In this document: in pieces, positions 1 to 6,689 of the stretch
How positions within the stretch are numbered: position 1 is the stretch's first letter
How the letters are laid out: every line of letters begins with the position of its first letter
Source: an uncultured Kiritimatiellota bacterium
GTDB taxonomy: Bacteria > Verrucomicrobiota > Kiritimatiellia > RFP12 > UBA1067
Assembly: GCA_934675625.1 (NCBI GenBank)
Contig: CAKURH010000096.1
Span: 1-15,118, forward strand
Direction of reading: 5' to 3'
Length of the DNA stretch: 15,118 nucleotides
Program-made: the position numbers and the translations under genes
The notes under the pieces: generated by a model
What the model was told of the DNA's origin: nothing
Databases searched by the model: none
What the model saw: only the letters and a program-made list of their open reading frames with translations

Positions 1-10
1 GCGGCATGAG

Positions 11-41
11 CCTTGCGTCCTTTGCGTTCTCTGCGGCTAAA
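11..41. repeat. 9-bp periodic intergenic repeat
   Basis: Three imperfect 9-bp units (cttgcgtcc, tttgcgttc, tctgcggct) run head to tail at 12-38. On the minus strand this reads as GCAGAGAACGCAAAGG and related units. Similar strings of 'gcaaagg/gcagagg' units are, from general knowledge, scattered between genes in many environmental bacteria. No coding potential is seen here. It lies downstream of the last T3SS gene. Confidence 0.5.
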
Positions 42-149
42 CCCCTTTGACTCTGCATAAATATCTCGTTGCACCCTCCGAGATTCTTCGCTATGTCGCG
101 AAAATCAGCAGAATCGGCGTAATTCTGAAACGCTTCTGATACACGAGAC

Positions 150-229
150 GGGGGACAGGCCCCGCAGAATCGGGGGACAGACCCCCGAACAACGGGGGAC
201 AGGCCCCGGCAAACGGGGGGGCTGTCCCC
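150..229. repeat. Four-copy GGGGACAGRCCCC palindrome array
   Basis: Four copies of a short hairpin-forming unit are spaced about 22 bp apart: GGGGGACAGGCCCC at 150-163, GGGGGACAGACCCCC at 172-186, GGGGGACAGGCCCC at 194-207, and an inverted variant GGGGCTGTCCCC at 218-229. Each has a 4-5 bp G:C stem and a loop of about 4-5 bases. The units are separated by short AT-richer linkers (gcagaat, gaacaac, ggcaaac). The array lies just past the stop codon of the last T3SS gene, so its transcript would be a row of small hairpins. It has no U-tract, so it is not a classical terminator. It could be a 3' end stabiliser, an attenuator or a selfish palindrome cluster. Single copies of the unit recur elsewhere in the window, inside genes. 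Confidence 0.75.
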
Positions 230-250
230 ACCCACAACGGCTCTTTCGCC

Positions 251-715
251 TCAAACCGGCAGGAAATTTCCGCCAATCTGCGGTGCGCCGTCGTCGGACA
301 ACGGAGACGGCGCACCGTCCGCCGCGTCCGGACGGTAGTCGGCGACGAGCGTTCGCCACGCCTCCAAGACGTTGACGAAGCTTTCGAGAATCGACAGGAA
401 GCCCTCGGCGTCGAGCCGCGCGAGCGGCACAAGGCGCGTGAGCGTCAGTTCGCCGTTTTCCGGGTTGACGGACAGCGTCGCGCCCGCCGTTTCCGCGAAA
501 CTGAAGTTCGCCTCCAGCATCGCGCGGTAGAGCGGCGCAAGCCCCTGCGGCGGCGGCTCGCCGAGGGAGCCCCTGAGGGCGAGGGATTCGAGCGCGGCGA
601 TTTCCGAAAGGGAAACCTCCATATCGTCAATCGTCAGCTGCGTCATCCCGTCGTATGTCACCAACTCAACGCCGAGCGTCCGCCCCGCCGCCTCCATCAA
701 TTCCTCAAATGTCAT
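251..715 (-). CDS. CesT-family T3SS effector chaperone (second copy)
   Basis: A 154-aa acidic protein with the pattern of the CesT/SicP/SycE class of secretion chaperones, which dimerise in the cytosol and keep effectors partly unfolded for the T3SS ATPase. The core signature is visible: PLYRAMLEANFSFAETAGAT at about 61-80, then a strand pair ending LTLTRLVPL (91-98), then the C-terminal helix with DAEGFLSILESFVNVLEAWR (102-121). The first helix (2-15) and the TQLTIDD strand (25-31) complete the alpha-beta fold. About 33 residues after the last helix are Pro/Asp/Gly-rich and probably disordered. I chose ATG at 715 because AAAGGGA lies about 8 nt upstream; a TTG at 736 is in frame but has no ribosome-binding site. 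It follows the 746-aa effector candidate after 45 bp and is the last gene of the locus. The family call is strong; its client is inferred. Confidence 0.8.
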   Translation of the reverse strand: MTFEELMEAAGRTLGVELVTYDGMTQLTIDDMEVSLSEIAALESLALRGSLGEPPPQGLAPLYRAMLEANFSFAETAGATLSVNPENGELTLTRLVPLARLDAEGFLSILESFVNVLEAWRTLVADYRPDAADGAPSPLSDDGAPQIGGNFLPV

Positions 716-760
716 CGGTTTCCCTTTCCCGTCCAATTGTCACGTCACGAAGTTCGACAC

Positions 761-3001
761 CTATGCGTTCGCCACGGCGGCGCGGACGGCCTCTTCGGTG
801 AACGCGCCGAGGAACGTCGCCAGATTCGCCTGTGGCACCGTGAACGTGAACGCGCCGCCCGCGCCCAGCGCGACGTCTGTCACGCTCGCGCGCTGGAGCA
901 GGTTCGCCAGCAGCGGCCGCTTGGCCTCCGGCAGCTTGTCGCAGGTGAACACGGCCGCGCCATTCGGCGCGACGTTCACCCGCCAGGGCACGCGCGTCTC
1001 CGGCGTCACCTCCAGGTGGCGCAGCGGGACTTCCCCGTGCTTCGACGTGGCGACGGTCGGCGACGTGAGGCGCTCCAGGTTCTCGACCGCGTCGATGACC
1101 TTGCAGGCCGTCGCGTCGTCGCCCGGCGTCAACGCCAGGAAGTGGTCGTAGACGGCGAGCTGCCCGCCGAAGACGCCCATCAGGCGGTCGTATTGCCCGT
1201 TGAACTCCGCGCGCATCTCCCCAAGGCGGCTGCGGATGGCCGAGCCGAGCGCAGGGTCGCCGCCTTCGTCCGCGGGGAAGCGGGCCTCGTATTCGTTGAA
1301 AATGTTGTCGAAGTCTCCGCGCACGAAGGCGTCGCGGATCGCCACCATGCCCTTGAGCTTCTCGGACCGGTTGCTGTCGTCGAAGACGGAGAAGTTGAGG
1401 AACCGCTTCTCGAACACGCCGCCCTGGGTGTCCTTGAACGAGAAGTCGTCGTGGATCTCAAGCGCCGCGCCGTTGCCCTCCAACGAGTGGCCGGGGTCGA
1501 TGGCGAAGAAGTGCCCGTTCACGATGCCCTTGTTCTGTCCGTGCGAGCCGACCGCGTCGCGGTCCGCGAGCAGCAGGAACATCGCCTTGTAGCGGCCGAT
1601 GTCCTCGGGCTGCTCGATCACGTTTCCGTGGGCGTCCTGCCGCCCCACGAGACGGCCGTCCTGCAGGAAGTTGCCGTCGAAGTCCCGGTAGCCGTGGGCG
1701 AACTTCGAGACGAGCATGAGCTTCTCGTGTCCGTCCGAGTAGCGTCCCTTGACGAGCGACAGCTCCTGCGTCGGCACGCCCATCGCCCGCGTGAGGTCGT
1801 TCGCGAGCGCCTCGGCGACGGCGCCGGCGGACGCCTCGTTGGCCGTCGTCAGGCGGAAGGCCCGGAAGAACGCGCCCTTGAACGCGCCGCCCTTGATCGC
1901 GTTGCGCACCGGGAGGCGGAAGTGCCCGATGTGGGCCGCGCCGTGGCGGACACGCCGGTCGTTCTCGTTGTAGTCAAGCTTCACGATGTGGCGCTCCGTG
2001 AGGCGGCGGACGTTGCCGACGCCCGCCATCGCCGCGTCGCGGATCGCGACGAAGTGCTGCGCCTTGAGCGCGCGGACGTCGTCCTGCGCCGTCAGCGGAC
2101 GCCCGAGCCGCTGCTCCAGGACGGTGCGCGCCACCTGGTCCAGATCCGTCCCGTCGGTCATCATCGTCTGCGTGTCGGCGGCCGTCCAGTCCTTGCGGAC
2201 GATGAACCCCGGCTCGACGCCGCTCGTCTTGAGCTTCTCGAAGACGTACTTGACGCCGTTCTCGTTGACGCGCATGCCCGCGCCGAAGGCCCCGGTGCGC
2301 ACCCGGTCCTCGACGGACGTCTCGGCGCCGCCGAACGTGTCGCCGTCAAGGGCCTGAAGGCCGGTCGGAACCTGCGGATTCGCCGCTGCCGCTGCGGGCG
2401 CGTGTGCCGCCGCCGGGGCGGCATCCGGCGTCAGCGGACGCCGCGCCCCCGCGCCCGTGCTCATGTCGAGGATCGCGTTGATCTTGTCCTCGATCAGCCG
2501 CGACAGCGCCGTCTGCGTCGTGCAGCGGCGAACCGCCTGGGAGAAGATCACGTCGTCCGCGAAGCTTTCGTTCAGCCGCGCCTTCATCGCCCCCATGACG
2601 TTCGCGGCGACGACGCGTGGATTCGTCTCGACCTGGCGGTTCACCTCGTTCGCGAAGCGGGACGCGATCATCGTCTGCCGCACGGCCCCGGTGTCCGTCG
2701 GGTTCAGCGTCCGCATCACCGACGCGATGTCCTTCGCGCGGAGCGTCTTGCCGACGTCGGCGCGCGCGCCGAGGATGGCGTCGAACGCATGCTCGCCGAA
2801 GACGCCGTACCGCGCCGACAGGCAGTTCCGAAACGCCGCCATCGTGCGCTGATTCGCCTTCAGGTCGTTGCCGAGGAACTGCTTGAGCGAGGCGGAGCCG
2901 GCTTCCAGCTGTCCGTCCGCGTCGTGGACGTGGAAGTTCTTGGACGTGAGAACCGTGTGCTGCGCCGCGAAATCGGCGAAGGTCTGGAGATTGACGGGCA
3001 T
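761..3001 (-). CDS. Candidate T3SS effector with kinase-like C-terminal half
   Basis: A 746-aa soluble protein without signal peptide or membrane segment, lying between two CesT-type chaperone genes, which is the usual setting of a T3SS effector. Residues 1-185 are helical. A Pro/Ala-rich linker spans 188-213, and a second domain starts near 225. Residues 370-510 look like an atypical PI3/4-kinase or actin-fragmin-kinase type fold: KGAFFRAFRL (375-384) as a beta pair, an Ala/Glu-rich helix (388-406) followed by MGVPTQELSLV, then LMLVSKFAHG (428-437) as a possible hinge. Next come LADRDAVGSHGQNKG (478-492) as a possible catalytic loop and FFAIDPGHSL (498-507) as a possible metal-binding DxG. 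The kinase reading is by motif order only; a wholly novel domain is also possible. The start is firm: AGGAGG at 3009-3014 sits 7 nt before ATG, directly after the preceding stop. The final 100 residues are beta-rich and unassigned. Confidence 0.7.
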   Translation of the reverse strand: MPVNLQTFADFAAQHTVLTSKNFHVHDADGQLEAGSASLKQFLGNDLKANQRTMAAFRNCLSARYGVFGEHAFDAILGARADVGKTLRAKDIASVMRTLNPTDTGAVRQTMIASRFANEVNRQVETNPRVVAANVMGAMKARLNESFADDVIFSQAVRRCTTQTALSRLIEDKINAILDMSTGAGARRPLTPDAAPAAAHAPAAAAANPQVPTGLQALDGDTFGGAETSVEDRVRTGAFGAGMRVNENGVKYVFEKLKTSGVEPGFIVRKDWTAADTQTMMTDGTDLDQVARTVLEQRLGRPLTAQDDVRALKAQHFVAIRDAAMAGVGNVRRLTERHIVKLDYNENDRRVRHGAAHIGHFRLPVRNAIKGGAFKGAFFRAFRLTTANEASAGAVAEALANDLTRAMGVPTQELSLVKGRYSDGHEKLMLVSKFAHGYRDFDGNFLQDGRLVGRQDAHGNVIEQPEDIGRYKAMFLLLADRDAVGSHGQNKGIVNGHFFAIDPGHSLEGNGAALEIHDDFSFKDTQGGVFEKRFLNFSVFDDSNRSEKLKGMVAIRDAFVRGDFDNIFNEYEARFPADEGGDPALGSAIRSRLGEMRAEFNGQYDRLMGVFGGQLAVYDHFLALTPGDDATACKVIDAVENLERLTSPTVATSKHGEVPLRHLEVTPETRVPWRVNVAPNGAAVFTCDKLPEAKRPLLANLLQRASVTDVALGAGGAFTFTVPQANLATFLGAFTEEAVRAAVANA

Positions 3002-3008
3002 GGCGTCC

Positions 3009-3014
3009 CCTCCT
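3009..3014 (-). promoter_or_regulatory. Strong ribosome-binding site for the effector candidate
   Basis: A full AGGAGG lies 7 nt before the ATG at 3001 and 3 nt after the TAA of the upstream CesT chaperone gene (3018-3020). The 16-bp gap between the genes is essentially only this site, which suggests coupled chaperone-effector translation. Confidence 0.75.
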
Positions 3015-3017
3015 TCC

Positions 3018-3509
3018 TTAGACCTGAATCAGCCCTTCGGGCTCGCGTCCGGCGAAGTCCGCCTCCGGCGCGGACGGTTCCGCGAGCGCGTCGGCGACCT
3101 TGCCGGCCCAGACGTCGACGAGCGACAGGATCTTCTCCAGCGTCGCGACGAAGTCCTCGACGTCCGCCGTGCGCGCGTCGAAGTCGAAGAGGTAGTGGTA
3201 GACGACCGTCTCGGACTCCGGCTCGACGCCGAAGAACCCGCCAGCCGTCTCGCGTCCGAAGAGCGAGCCCGTCAGAAGCTCGCGGTAGACCGCCTTGCCG
3301 GCCGTCTTCGGCAGCGTCGCCAGCTCGACGAAGCAGAGGATCTTCGACGAGTGCTCGACGTACTGGAGGTTCATGACGTAGGCGTCGTCGACCTTGTAGG
3401 CGACGAGGCCCTCGGCGTCCGGCGTCATTTCGGCGAGACCCGTCCGGGCCGCGACCTTGGCGAGGAAGGCGTCGTAGTCCTTCCGGGTGCTTGTGCAGGG
3501 TGAGTTCAT
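3018..3509 (-). CDS. CesT-family T3SS effector chaperone (first copy)
   Basis: A 163-aa acidic protein with CesT/Tir-chaperone architecture: an N-terminal helix (DYDAFLAKVAARTGL, 11-25), strands carrying VDDAYVMNLQYV (40-51) and ILCFVELATLP (57-67), and the family-typical turn ELLTGSLFGRETAGGFFGV (77-95). These are followed by TVVYHYLFDF (101-110) and a last helix ending LEKILSLVDVWAGKV (124-138). Members act as cytosolic dimers that bind the N-terminal 50-100 residues of an effector. The gene lies 16 bp upstream of the 746-aa effector candidate, its probable client. ATG at 3509 has AAAGGAA about 9 nt upstream. The last 25 residues are a Pro/Glu-rich tail. It is distinct in sequence from the other CesT-type protein in this locus, so the two are not a recent duplication. 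Confidence 0.82.
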   Translation of the reverse strand: MNSPCTSTRKDYDAFLAKVAARTGLAEMTPDAEGLVAYKVDDAYVMNLQYVEHSSKILCFVELATLPKTAGKAVYRELLTGSLFGRETAGGFFGVEPESETVVYHYLFDFDARTADVEDFVATLEKILSLVDVWAGKVADALAEPSAPEADFAGREPEGLIQV

Positions 3510-3549
3510 GTGAAATTCCTTTCTGTTGTTGTCTGTCTTTTAAACTTGC

Positions 3550-3568
3550 GGACGGGACGAGCCCGTCC
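3550..3568. repeat. Intergenic GC hairpin inside the T3SS operon
   Basis: GGACGGG (3550-3556) and CCCGTCC (3562-3568) form a perfect 7-bp stem with a 5-base loop. It lies in the 76-bp gap between the 179-aa coiled-coil gene and the first CesT chaperone gene. On the minus strand the stem is followed by gcaagtttaaaa, so there is no proper U-run. It could be an RNA-processing or partial attenuation point separating translocator from effector expression, or just another dispersed palindrome. Confidence 0.5.
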
Positions 3569-3585
3569 CTCCCGAATGACGCGCG

Positions 3586-4125
3586 TCAGCTGCCGATGTA
3601 GCGGATGCCCTGCTGACGGGTGCCGCTGACCTTCTTCATCAGCTTGCCCGCCATCTGCATCGCGTCGTCGCGCTTGGAGACGTAGCCCTGCAGCGAGGTC
3701 ATGTCCTGCTGAAGCTCGTTGTCCTCCTGGTCAAGGGCGAACTGGACGTTCTGCTGGAGCTTCATGATGTCCGGGTACGTCATCTTCGTCGCGGCCGTGA
3801 AGCCGTAGCGGCGCAGGATGGAGACCGCCGCCGAATCGACCGGCAGCTTGTCCGACGTCTTGGTCTTGCTCGTCTTCTGCGCGAAGGCCTTGTTCAGCGC
3901 AGACAGCGCCTCTCCCAGCTCGTCGAGCTTCTCCTGGCGCGTCCGGACGAGTTCGGCGTAAGACGCGAGCGTCTCCTCCAGCGCGGCCGTCCGGCAGAGG
4001 GTCGCCTTGTAGACGGCCGTGCCGAAGTCCTGCCGATGGACGCCGTTGACGGTGTAGGCGTTCTGGATCGTCCCCAGGACGGTGAGTCCCAGGTCTTCCG
4101 CTTCGATGTAGGCGTGCGCACCCAT
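3586..4125 (-). CDS. Coiled-coil T3SS protein, possible EspA/SseB-like
   Basis: A 179-aa protein that I do not recognise with certainty. Two long helices are visible: 46-83 (LEETLASYAELVRTRQEKL onward) and 120-168 (through LQGYVSKRDDAMQMAG). They are joined by a linker with DKLPVDSAAVSILRRYGF (92-109). Long terminal coiled coils around a short LPxxV...Y...G segment recall EspA/SseB filament proteins as I remember them, so a needle-filament or tip (SctA) role is possible. An alternative is a small secreted or accessory protein, since it holds the position of sseE in SPI-2. There is no signal peptide, which fits T3SS secretion. ATG at 4125 begins only 4 nt after the TGA of the SctB-like gene, with just a weak AGGG upstream, so translation is probably coupled. 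Confidence 0.5.
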   Translation of the reverse strand: MGAHAYIEAEDLGLTVLGTIQNAYTVNGVHRQDFGTAVYKATLCRTAALEETLASYAELVRTRQEKLDELGEALSALNKAFAQKTSKTKTSDKLPVDSAAVSILRRYGFTAATKMTYPDIMKLQQNVQFALDQEDNELQQDMTSLQGYVSKRDDAMQMAGKLMKKVSGTRQQGIRYIGS

Positions 4126-4129
4126 GTCG

Positions 4130-5608
4130 TCAGGCCCTAATGATCTGTTCGACGGACTGCGACTCGGCCTGGATGACGGCCTTCAAGAGCTCGCGCACGC
4201 TGCTGATGAGCTCCTGCGCCTGCTGGAAGAGGTCGTTCGTCTCCTGACGGCGCGCCTCCAGTTCCTTCTGCGCGGCCTGCTCCTCGGTGCCCTTGGCCTC
4301 CTCGTTGGCCTGCACGAGCTGGGCGAGGCCCTGCCCGACCGTGCCGATCATCTGCGTCAGCTGCTGGTAGGCGCCGGAGGCGGCCGGGTTGCTCGACGCC
4401 AGATGGTAGCCCGGATCCGTCTTCAGGACGGTCTCCGCGACCTTGACGCCGCCGCGCGCCGCCGCGAGGTCGGCCGTCAGCCCCTCGACGTCGCCCAGCT
4501 GGGCCTTGGCCTCGGCGACCTTCGCCCGCAGGAGCGTGCGCTCGGAGCCCAGCGCGGACTGTGCCTGCTGGGCCTCGCCCATCGCCTTGTAGTTCGCGCG
4601 CGTGTTGACCGGGTGCTTGAGCGAATGCCCGCTCACGTACTTGCCTTCGGCCGCCTTCGTCGCCTCGGCGGCGCGGCCGTAGTCCGCGTCCATCTTCGCG
4701 AGGGCGTCATTCAGCTTCTGCCCGTAGGCGGCCTTGGCGTCCGTCACGGCCTGCTCCAGCTGCGCGCGGTTCTCGGCGTCCGCCGGCGCGTCGGCGAGCG
4801 CCTTCTGCGCGGTCTCCAGCCGCTCCTTCGCGGCGGTGACGTCGGAAAGCCGCCCGTCCACGTTCGTCTTGACCGTGTCGGACGACTTGCCCGCGACCGC
4901 CGTGGCGTGGGCCGTGGCGTCCGACGGGGACTGGAGCGCCGTCTCCAGCGTCTTCACGTCCGCCTTCGCCTGGCTCAGGCCCTGTCCGGCGCCGGTCTGG
5001 TCCAGCTTCTGAAGCCCCTTCACGCTCGCGACGCTCGTGCCGAAGAGCATCGCCCCCTGCACGGCGGTCGTCACGGCGCTCACGATCATCCCGTAGAGGG
5101 CCGCCTGCCGCTGGTGCGCGGCCTGGCTCTTGATGCTCGCGACTTCGCTCTGCAGCTCGGTCAGCCGGATCTCGCGGGCGCTGTCGCGCTGCTGCTGGGC
5201 GATCTGCTGCATGAGGTTCATGAGCTCGTAAATCGAGAACAGCGCCTTCTGCGCGTCCGTCGTGCGGACGTCGGGCGACGGCGCGGACGCACCCGGCGCG
5301 GGCGCCGTCTCGCCGGACTCCTGTGCGAGCGCCCGAAGCCCCCCGGCGAGCTGATCAATCTCGTCGGCGGTCGTGAGAAGGAAGTTCGTCGCGCCCGCCT
5401 CTACGCTGTCCGGCCGCAGCGTCGGCAGCTCCAGCGTGCGCGAGACGGCCTCGCCGGACGCCGGATCCCGCACGGAGATGGTCACGTTGTCGCCGTCCAG
5501 CACGACGGACGTGCCGTTGTCGGCCGCGCCGATTCCCTTGTCCGAAAGCGCCTTGCCGAGGACGGCGCTCCAGTCGACCGAACCGTTTTCAATTCCCTGA
5601 ATGGACAT
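4130..5608 (-). CDS. SctB-type T3SS translocator (IpaC/SipC/YopD-like)
   Basis: A 492-aa protein without signal peptide and with one main hydrophobic segment at about 169-197 (ALYGMIVSAVTTAVQGAM onward). It is preceded by an amphipathic helix rich in Gln (SIYELMNLMQQIAQQQR, 125-141) and followed by a very long Ala-rich coiled coil (about 211-385) and a C-terminal coiled coil (412-485). One membrane pass flanked by coiled coils is the SctB pattern; with SctE it forms the pore inserted into the host membrane. LELPTLRP (59-66) resembles, one residue short, the PxLxxP motif bound by LcrH-class chaperones. At 492 aa it is longer than IpaC (about 363) or SipC (about 409), with the extra length in the coiled-coil middle. 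ATG at 5608 has AAAGGAA about 10 nt upstream. It follows the SctE-like gene by 34 bp. The call rests on topology and gene order. Confidence 0.72.
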   Translation of the reverse strand: MSIQGIENGSVDWSAVLGKALSDKGIGAADNGTSVVLDGDNVTISVRDPASGEAVSRTLELPTLRPDSVEAGATNFLLTTADEIDQLAGGLRALAQESGETAPAPGASAPSPDVRTTDAQKALFSIYELMNLMQQIAQQQRDSAREIRLTELQSEVASIKSQAAHQRQAALYGMIVSAVTTAVQGAMLFGTSVASVKGLQKLDQTGAGQGLSQAKADVKTLETALQSPSDATAHATAVAGKSSDTVKTNVDGRLSDVTAAKERLETAQKALADAPADAENRAQLEQAVTDAKAAYGQKLNDALAKMDADYGRAAEATKAAEGKYVSGHSLKHPVNTRANYKAMGEAQQAQSALGSERTLLRAKVAEAKAQLGDVEGLTADLAAARGGVKVAETVLKTDPGYHLASSNPAASGAYQQLTQMIGTVGQGLAQLVQANEEAKGTEEQAAQKELEARRQETNDLFQQAQELISSVRELLKAVIQAESQSVEQIIRA

Positions 5609-5642
5609 GATGATGTTCCTTTCTTCTCTTAAAGCCGTGAAC

Positions 5643-6677
5643 TTACGCGCCGATGTGCCGGCTGATGTCGTTGAGCGTCTCCTGCTTCGATTCAAGAAGC
5701 TCGATGAGCGCGCCGAGGGCGTCGTTGAGCTGGGCGAGCAGCACCTTCAGGTCGTCGGACTCCTCGTCCAGCATCGCCTGAAGCTGCACGAGCAGCTGCT
5801 GCATCTCCGTCACTTCGGACTGCTTCTCGCTCGCCTTGTAGTTGACGGACGTCGAGACGGCGGACGAGACGAGCCCCGCCGCGCCCATCGCCGAGTTGGC
5901 GACGGTCATGCCGATCTTGACGCCCTTCATCACGGCGTCGGACACCTTGACGAGCCCCGTGCCCGCCGAGGCCACGCCGCCGCCCACGAGGCAGGCGACC
6001 GACAGCGCGATCTGCACGCCGGCGAGGATGCCCTGCGCCCAGGCGTCGCACGCCGCCTTCGACCAGTCCGGATGCTGCTCCTTGAGGCTCTGCGAAATCG
6101 CCTTGGCGAGCTTGTCCATCACTCCCGTCTCGGTGAGCGTCATCGTCGCGAGGGCGATCGCCGCGCCGACGGCGGCGAACGCGGCCGCCGCCCCGCCGAC
6201 CGTGCAGACCAACGCGACCGCGACGACGACGGCGAAGACCGCGCCGAGCCAGCCGAGGATCTTGTTCGCGAGCGAGGCCTTCTCCTGCTTCTTGATCTCG
6301 TCGATGGACTCGCTGACCTTCTTCATCGTCTGCTCGTGGTGCGCCGTCATCTGCCCCTTGAGCGACTCGATGCGCGCCTTCGTCGCCTCGATCGACTTCT
6401 CGTCCTGCTCGGCCTGCAAGAGCGCGATCAGGGCCTCCAGGTCGGCGGTCACGCCGTCCAAGAGCGCCGCGTCGGCGTCGTCGAGCTCCGGGATGTCCGA
6501 CAGGTCGCGCTTCGCCTGCAAATCGTCGACGCGCTTCGTCTCCTGCACGCTGACGCTGGGGTTCGACCCGAAGAGCGGCGCGATCTCCGCAACCGCCTGC
6601 TGAACCTGCGCCTCGTTCGCCGCCGCGACTGGGGGCTGCTGAACGGGATTCTGAATGTTGATGCCGTCAATTGCCAT
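5643..6677 (-). CDS. SctE-type T3SS translocator (IpaB/YopB/EspD-like)
   Basis: A 344-aa secreted pore protein. An acidic N-terminal coiled coil (about 68-135, with SIDEIKKQEKASLANKILGW at 124-143) leads into a long hydrophobic hairpin at 139-180. A second hydrophobic stretch lies at about 213-238 (ILAGVQIALSVACLVGGGVA) and a weaker one at 252-275. A Gln/Leu-rich coiled coil (286-335) ends the protein. Two membrane segments between coiled coils are characteristic of the IpaB/SctE family, and the KILGWLGAVF entry into the first segment is close to IpaB as I recall it. The length is closer to YopB or EspD than to IpaB (about 580). The start is certain: AGGAGG overlaps the upstream stop codon and lies 6 nt before ATG 6677. 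Together with the SctB-like neighbour it would form the translocon in a host membrane. Confidence 0.82.
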   Translation of the reverse strand: MAIDGINIQNPVQQPPVAAANEAQVQQAVAEIAPLFGSNPSVSVQETKRVDDLQAKRDLSDIPELDDADAALLDGVTADLEALIALLQAEQDEKSIEATKARIESLKGQMTAHHEQTMKKVSESIDEIKKQEKASLANKILGWLGAVFAVVVAVALVCTVGGAAAAFAAVGAAIALATMTLTETGVMDKLAKAISQSLKEQHPDWSKAACDAWAQGILAGVQIALSVACLVGGGVASAGTGLVKVSDAVMKGVKIGMTVANSAMGAAGLVSSAVSTSVNYKASEKQSEVTEMQQLLVQLQAMLDEESDDLKVLLAQLNDALGALIELLESKQETLNDISRHIGA

Positions 6678-6683
6678 GTCACA

Positions 6684-6689
6684 CCTCCT
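6684..6689 (-). promoter_or_regulatory. Ribosome-binding site overlapping the chaperone stop codon
   Basis: AGGAGG shares a base with the TAA (6689-6691) that ends the LcrH-class chaperone gene (TAAGGAGG), 6 nt before the translocator ATG at 6677. Chaperone and client are therefore translationally coupled. Confidence 0.75.

Larger units (their letters stand above)
1..250. other. Non-coding left edge
   Basis: About 250 bases without a supportable gene. The stretch holds the 9-bp periodic repeat at 11-41, an AT-richer segment at 42-145 in which I see nothing definite, and the palindrome array at 150-229. Short open frames here are arginine- and proline-rich on the strand antisense to the neighbouring gene and have no convincing ribosome-binding site. 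Confidence 0.6.

Noticed and set aside
6..14. A 9-mer (atgagcctt) shared between the left edge and the minus strand at 15066-15074
   Set aside because: Nine bases shared once in 15 kb is not convincing, and the flanks differ, so I do not read it as a terminal or attachment repeat.
150..229. CRISPR array
   Set aside because: Units are only about 13 bp with 8-9 bp linkers, one is inverted, and no cas genes are near. The period is too short for CRISPR.
737..3376. An 879-codon open frame on the plus strand
   Set aside because: It is antisense to the effector and chaperone genes, extremely Arg/Val/His-rich, has no domain I recognise and no ribosome-binding site. GC-rich third positions of the real genes keep it open.
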